Positions 5,982 to 8,825 of a stretch of 8,825 nt of DNA are shown one piece after another. This stretch comes from Acidobacteriota bacterium (GTDB lineage: Bacteria > Acidobacteriota > HRBIN11): positions 1-8,825 of the forward strand of contig JANXAA010000071.1 in NCBI GenBank assembly GCA_025061865.1, written 5' to 3'. The number at the start of each line of letters is the position of its first letter. Positions within the stretch are counted from its first letter, which is position 1. The translations under genes were made by a program, and so were the position numbers. The notes under the pieces are model-generated. The model had not been told where the DNA came from. It saw only the letters and a program-made list of their open reading frames with translations, and ran no database searches.

Positions 5982-6875
5982 TCATTCCACGTTTTGGACC
6001 TGTTCCCGGAGATGGTCGATGGCCGTCTTCAGTTGGAGGAGCCGGTCCAGGTGGACAGGCCCCTGCCACTTGGCAGCCAGCGTCGTGGCCTCCCGGTGAA
6101 GCTCCTGGACGATGAAGTCCAACCGTCGCCCGCAGGGCCATTCGAGTAGGGCTTCTCGGAAAGCTTGCACATGGAACCGCAAGCGGTCGATTTCTTCCCG
6201 CACGTCGGCCTTCTGAAGGCTCAGGGCCACCTCGCTCCAGAGACGATCGGATTCCGGCACAGCAGGCCATGTCTGAAACCACTGTTCGATCCGCCGACGC
6301 CACGTTTCCCGGACCTGGCTCTGGTACTCGGGCCAGACTTCCTCCAGAGTGTCCAAGACCTGGACGACGACACCCAACTCCCGGTCGAGGACTGCTGCGA
6401 TCCGGGCTCCCTCTTGTCGCCGGAACTGACAGGCCTCCTGGAGGGCTGACTCGAAGGCTTCCTGAACGACGGGCGTCAGGGCCGCCTGGACCTGCTCGAC
6501 CCGGAGGGTCCACCCCGAGAGGCCAGGAAGCCGAAGCAAGCCGTCTACGTTCAAATGTGTGGGCCATAGGGCCTGCCAGGGCTGAAGGAGCGCCTGGAGC
6601 TTTTCCAGGACGGCCTGGAGGACTGGCTCGGGAAGCTGAAGCTCCAGCCAGGCGGGATTCTGATAGCGAGCCCGGACAGAGACCTTGACGTCGCCGCGAC
6701 GGATGACCTCCAGAGTCCGCTTCTGAAGCGGGAATTCCAAAAAGGTCCACTCGGCCGGGGCCTGAAAATGCCAGGCGAAGTACCGGTGGTTAACGGTCCG
6801 GACTTCGACCTCCACGATGGCGTCCGGGGACTCCCGACGGACATATCCGTAACCCGTCATACTGTAGACCGCCAT
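5982..6875 (-). CDS. yicC: YicC/YloC-family endoribonuclease
   Basis: YicC-family proteins (YicC of E. coli, YloC of B. subtilis) are endoribonucleases involved in RNA turnover. The N-terminus carries the family hallmark SMTGYG (residues 5-10) and RTVNHRYF. The C-terminal DUF1732 region is clear: KADVREEIDRLRFHV and then GRRLDFIVQELHREATTLAAK, where the common Asn-Thr pair reads Thr-Thr. Length from the chosen start is 297 aa, usual for the family. The start at 6875 is fixed by AGGGAGG five nt upstream and by the hallmark near residue 5. The frame stays open to an ATG at 7028, but that extension has no family similarity. The gene is often next to gmk and rpoZ; here it stands alone on the minus strand, diverging from ruvX. 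The assignment is secure. Confidence 0.92.
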   Translation of the reverse strand: MAVYSMTGYGYVRRESPDAIVEVEVRTVNHRYFAWHFQAPAEWTFLEFPLQKRTLEVIRRGDVKVSVRARYQNPAWLELQLPEPVLQAVLEKLQALLQPWQALWPTHLNVDGLLRLPGLSGWTLRVEQVQAALTPVVQEAFESALQEACQFRRQEGARIAAVLDRELGVVVQVLDTLEEVWPEYQSQVRETWRRRIEQWFQTWPAVPESDRLWSEVALSLQKADVREEIDRLRFHVQAFREALLEWPCGRRLDFIVQELHREATTLAAKWQGPVHLDRLLQLKTAIDHLREQVQNVE

Positions 6876-6880
6876 GCCTT

Positions 6881-6887
6881 CCTCCCT
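6881..6887 (-). promoter_or_regulatory. Strong Shine-Dalgarno of yicC
   Basis: On the minus strand AGGGAGG ends five nt before the ATG at 6875. It is the strongest ribosome binding site in the window and decides the yicC start over the upstream in-frame ATG at 7028. Confidence 0.8.
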
Positions 6888-7031
6888 AAAGCCGGCAGTG
6901 AGCCGGTCGGCAGATAGGTCAGATAGGACATGCCCGGCCCCGAGCGCTCCCCCGCATTTTAGCCATAATCCACCCCTTGCAGCCTCCAGACCCCGCCCCT
7001 TGAGGTCCCGTTCGGGGTGGTTCAGCATCTC

Positions 7032-7045
7032 CTCCCGAATCCCGA
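7032..7045 (-). repeat. Two TCGGGAN heptamers
   Basis: On the minus strand TCGGGAT is directly followed by TCGGGAG, an exact 7-bp step. They match the unit found after ruvX and between the SurA-like gene and yicC. They lie in the presumed yicC leader. Two copies alone could be chance; the link to the other loci makes them worth recording. Confidence 0.4.
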
Positions 7046-7073
7046 GGTCCGTATCTAGCTCGGTAAGTCTTGA

Positions 7074-7101
7074 CTTATATTACACGGGATGAGGCTGTAA
7101 A
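7074..7101 (-). promoter_or_regulatory. Candidate sigma-70-type promoter for yicC
   Basis: On the minus strand TTTACA (7101-7096, five of six matches to TTGACA) is followed after 16 nt by TATAAG (7079-7074, five of six matches to TATAAT). Transcription would begin near 7066 and give a leader of about 190 nt ahead of yicC. The surroundings are AT-rich for this sequence. This is a consensus match only. Confidence 0.5.
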
Positions 7102-7194
7102 ATAGACAGATGTCCTGGTATCGAACCGGGTGACGGTTTCTTCCACTGCCTTATCGTCTTATTACCCTTACCTTACTACTTGGAATCCCCTACC

Positions 7195-7683
7195 ATGACC
7201 CAAGGCCGCTGGATGGGTTTGGACCTGGGCCTCCGATGGTGGGGCGTGAGCCTATCAGACGTCGACCGCAAGACGGCTCGGCCCCTCGCCGTCTTGCCGG
7301 CGTCCGACCGTCCGGCTTGCGTCCGCCGGATTCAGGCGTGGCTCGGAGACTATGGCGTGAGCCGGGTCGTCATCGGCCTGCCCTTGTACGAAGGTCAGTG
7401 GACGCGTACGACCGAGATGGTATTCGCTCAAGCAGGCTATTTGCGTCGGCGCCTGCGGGGGATGCCGCTAGGATTCGTCGACGAAAGGGAGACCTCCCAG
7501 GATGCCCGTCTTTACACGGCTACTGGCAAGCGGGACGACGCCTGGGCGGCGGCGCTTATCCTTCAGCGGGCCCTGGACGACCCAGGGGCGGTGTGGTCCT
7601 GGGACGACGTCCGGTCCCTTCGTCGCCGGTCGTTATCGGCGTCAAAGGTCCGAGACCCGGACTTCCAGCCCCCCGAACTCTGA
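7195..7683 (+). CDS. ruvX: RuvX/YqgF-family RNase H-fold nuclease (putative Holliday-junction resolvase)
   Basis: YqgF/RuvX proteins have an RNase H fold and act in Holliday-junction resolution and, in E. coli, in pre-16S rRNA processing. Family marks: the first acidic residue D10 in MGLDLG, the loop VVIGLPLYEG, the VDERETSQDA strand (95-104) and D115 in KRDDAWAAALILQ, spaced as in active members. The usual Ile-Gly after the first strand reads Trp-Trp-Gly (LRWWGVSLSD). The length of 162 aa is slightly above the common 130-150 because of a C-terminal tail. ATG 7195 is chosen because the first beta strand begins soon after it; TTG 7180 would add five residues. No strong Shine-Dalgarno is visible. 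The last codons and the 16-nt gap to the next gene form a heptamer array. Confidence 0.88.
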   Translation: MTQGRWMGLDLGLRWWGVSLSDVDRKTARPLAVLPASDRPACVRRIQAWLGDYGVSRVVIGLPLYEGQWTRTTEMVFAQAGYLRRRLRGMPLGFVDERETSQDARLYTATGKRDDAWAAALILQRALDDPGAVWSWDDVRSLRRRSLSASKVRDPDFQPPEL

Positions 7684-7698
7684 ATCCCGCATCCGAAA
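7670..7698. repeat. Heptamer array spanning the ruvX stop
   Basis: CCCCGAA (7671), CTCTGAA (7678), TCCCGCA (7685) and TCCGAAA (7692) follow in 7-bp steps, ending one base before the next ATG. The stop codon at 7681-7683 lies inside the second unit. Read on the minus strand, GGATTCAGAGTTCGGGG resembles GGATTCAGGAGTCGGG on the plus strand at 5925-5940, so the two loci appear to carry the same repeat in opposite orientation. Confidence 0.5.
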
Positions 7699-7699
7699 C

Positions 7700-8825
7700 A
7701 TGGACATCCACAGATACCTCGAACGCTTAGAGGACCTCGTCGTCTGGCGAAGCCGCCACTTGGCCCGGTGGCTTCGGGGGGAAGTCTCTCTCCGGATGAG
7801 CGAGTTGTATGCTCACTTTGGGGACATTCTAAAGGAAAGTGCTGTCCGGACTTTCCTGGAGGCGGCTCGCATCCAAGCCACTCGATCTCCTTACGAATGG
7901 GTCGCTCCCATGCGGATGGCCCTCTGGCTTCACTGGGAATCAGCCACGATCGAGAGCCTCGAATCGCTCTGGGGCGCATGGGGCGACCGCCTCGGGTCCG
8001 AAGACCGATCCTTGGCCCAAGTATGGCGTGAATTGCTGCAAGCCGGTAACTTGGAGGTCGCCCGACGGTTCATCCAGGGTCTGGATGCCCGGAACACAAT
8101 CCGTCTCCAGTGGCTGACCCACTGGCAGGCCGTCTTGCGGGCCTGGCCGATCACCGACGGCCGCCAATTCTATACCCGCTGGCAGGGGTGGGACTTGAGG
8201 GCCTGGGAAACTCAGCGCCAGATGTGGCTGGATGCTCAAGAAGCCCAGTACTTCGAGCTCTACGAGACCCACGTCTCTGCCGAATCGGGCCAACTCCCGC
8301 ATTGGTCGGTCCTCTTCCGATGGCCAGCCTCGGCCGAGGCCGTCGCCCGACGGTTGGTCCCCGTGGGGTCGGCTTTGATCGATTTCCTTTGGAAATCCGT
8401 CTTACAGGCACCCGAGGAGGGTTATGTCGAGGTCCAATGGTGGGAGACGTCCGAGTCGACCCCCATCGTCGGGGCCCACGCCCTCTTCGACGGCTCGACG
8501 CTGTGGCTTTTACGCAGTGCCGGGTCGTCCCTTTGGGACGTCTGGGAGCGCCTCTTCCTGTGGGGCCGGGCTCAACCCGCCCTGTGGACTCCAGAGGGAT
8601 ATACATGGACCCGCCTGGCCGGGGGGGACCCAGCCGTCTGCCTGGGATGGGGCCTGTGGTGGGCTCGATGGCTCAGTCGCCCCAGCTTCTGGCAGGCCCT
8701 TCGATGGGAACCTCAATGGGACGAATGTCAGATGGGTCTGACCTGGCTGGACACTTGGCTGGGTCGTTGGTGGGCGAGTCTGGCCCTGGCCCCCGTCGAG
8801 ATGATGGGGATTCCGGTCACCGAAG
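7700..8825 (+). CDS. Unrecognised tryptophan-rich protein (3' end outside window)
   Basis: An open frame of 375 complete codons starts with MDIHRYLERL and runs off the window end. I do not recognise a family. Codon choice (GTC, GAC, CTC, CGG, TGG) resembles the neighbouring genes, and the frame stays open for 1.1 kb, so it is very likely coding. Visible features: no signal peptide, no long hydrophobic helix, a charged and apparently helical N-terminal half (about 1-190), then a more mixed half. Tryptophan accounts for 37 of 375 residues (about 10%), often in Trp-Trp pairs (QWWE, LWWARW, RWWAS). No HExxH, Walker or other catalytic motif is evident. The ATG has no Shine-Dalgarno and lies 16 nt after ruvX, so co-transcription is likely. 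A divergent, catalytically dead metallopeptidase-like scaffold crossed my mind from the helical layout, but I cannot support it. Confidence 0.75.
   Translation, partial: MDIHRYLERLEDLVVWRSRHLARWLRGEVSLRMSELYAHFGDILKESAVRTFLEAARIQATRSPYEWVAPMRMALWLHWESATIESLESLWGAWGDRLGSEDRSLAQVWRELLQAGNLEVARRFIQGLDARNTIRLQWLTHWQAVLRAWPITDGRQFYTRWQGWDLRAWETQRQMWLDAQEAQYFELYETHVSAESGQLPHWSVLFRWPASAEAVARRLVPVGSALIDFLWKSVLQAPEEGYVEVQWWETSESTPIVGAHALFDGSTLWLLRSAGSSLWDVWERLFLWGRAQPALWTPEGYTWTRLAGGDPAVCLGWGLWWARWLSRPSFWQALRWEPQWDECQMGLTWLDTWLGRWWASLALAPVEMMGIPVTE

Larger units (their letters stand above)
6876..7194. other. Divergent yicC/ruvX intergenic region
   Basis: About 320 nt without a supported gene. Nearest yicC is its ribosome binding site, then a short tandem repeat of CAGATAGG (6911 and 6920, period 9). 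CCACCCC (6970-6976) can pair with GGGGTGG (7014-7020) in the presumed yicC leader. A pair of TCGGGAN heptamers on the minus strand lies at 7032-7045, and a minus-strand promoter candidate at 7074-7101. The ruvX side (7130-7180) is pyrimidine-rich with several CTTA repeats at irregular spacing. I see no convincing plus-strand promoter. Confidence 0.5.

Noticed and set aside
5929..6750. Long second minus-strand reading frame within yicC
   Set aside because: Its composition is rich in Arg, Gly, Pro and Ser, as expected of an out-of-frame shadow in GC-rich DNA, and yicC itself is certain.
6876..7028. Longer yicC start at 7028
   Set aside because: The extension lacks family similarity, and the strong ribosome binding site and SMTGYG hallmark fix the start at 6875.
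7070..7103. TTGACT with TAAAAT as a plus-strand ruvX promoter
   Set aside because: The spacer is 22 nt, too long for a usual sigma-70 promoter; the minus-strand pair in the same place fits better.
7114..7130. On the minus strand a tRNA T-arm-like stretch (CCCGG, loop TTCGATA, CCAGG)
   Set aside because: The stem has a mismatch, and no D-arm, anticodon arm or matching acceptor stem can be drawn from the flanking sequence.
2710..7698. CRISPR array or mobile element as explanation of the repeats
   Set aside because: Units are only 7 bp, without spacers of regular length, and no transposase, terminal repeats or cas genes are present.
8151..8606. Antisense reading frame within the last ORF
   Set aside because: It is an Arg/Pro-rich shadow; the plus-strand frame is longer and has the neighbours' codon usage.

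Overview
The window is GC-rich bacterial chromosome carrying conserved housekeeping genes. It suggests an uncultured, probably thermophilic, deep-branching Gram-negative lineage. A SurA-like periplasmic chaperone implies an outer membrane, and the order phoH - 7TM-HD phosphodiesterase - ybeY - CorC-type CBS protein is known from several phyla, including Acidobacteria. The phylum is inference with low confidence. There are no phage, transposon, tRNA, rRNA or CRISPR signals.

Layout. 1-430 is the C-terminal part of a PhoH ATPase, entering from outside the window. It overlaps (ATGA) a full-length PgpH/YqfF-type 7TM-HD cyclic-di-AMP phosphodiesterase (427-2709). Then follow the endoribonuclease YbeY (2871-3329) and a CorC/CNNM-like membrane protein with paired CBS domains (3377-4630). 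All are on the plus strand and fit one operon for RNA/ribosome quality control and ion or second-messenger homeostasis. A 271-nt gene-free leader precedes a secreted SurA/PpiC-type peptidyl-prolyl isomerase (4902-5912). A YicC-family endoribonuclease (5982-6875, minus) converges on it. A roughly 320-nt divergent region separates yicC from the Holliday-junction resolvase homologue RuvX/YqgF (7195-7683). RuvX is followed within 16 nt by an unrecognised, extremely tryptophan-rich ORF (7700 to the window end, open).

The most unusual structure is outside the genes. Nearly every gene junction, except the overlapping phoH/pgpH pair, holds short degenerate tandem repeats with a 7-bp period. Several also have an opposite-orientation copy of the same heptamers, so the transcript can fold into a hairpin. 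The clearest case straddles the ybeY stop codon just upstream of the CorC-like start: a 12-bp stem with two G.U wobbles plus a 4-bp inner stem. Four loci share a unit close to TCRGGRN; others use different units with the same period. The second unusual feature is tryptophan content: about 10% in the last ORF and 7% in the CorC-like protein, against a usual bacterial value near 1.3%.
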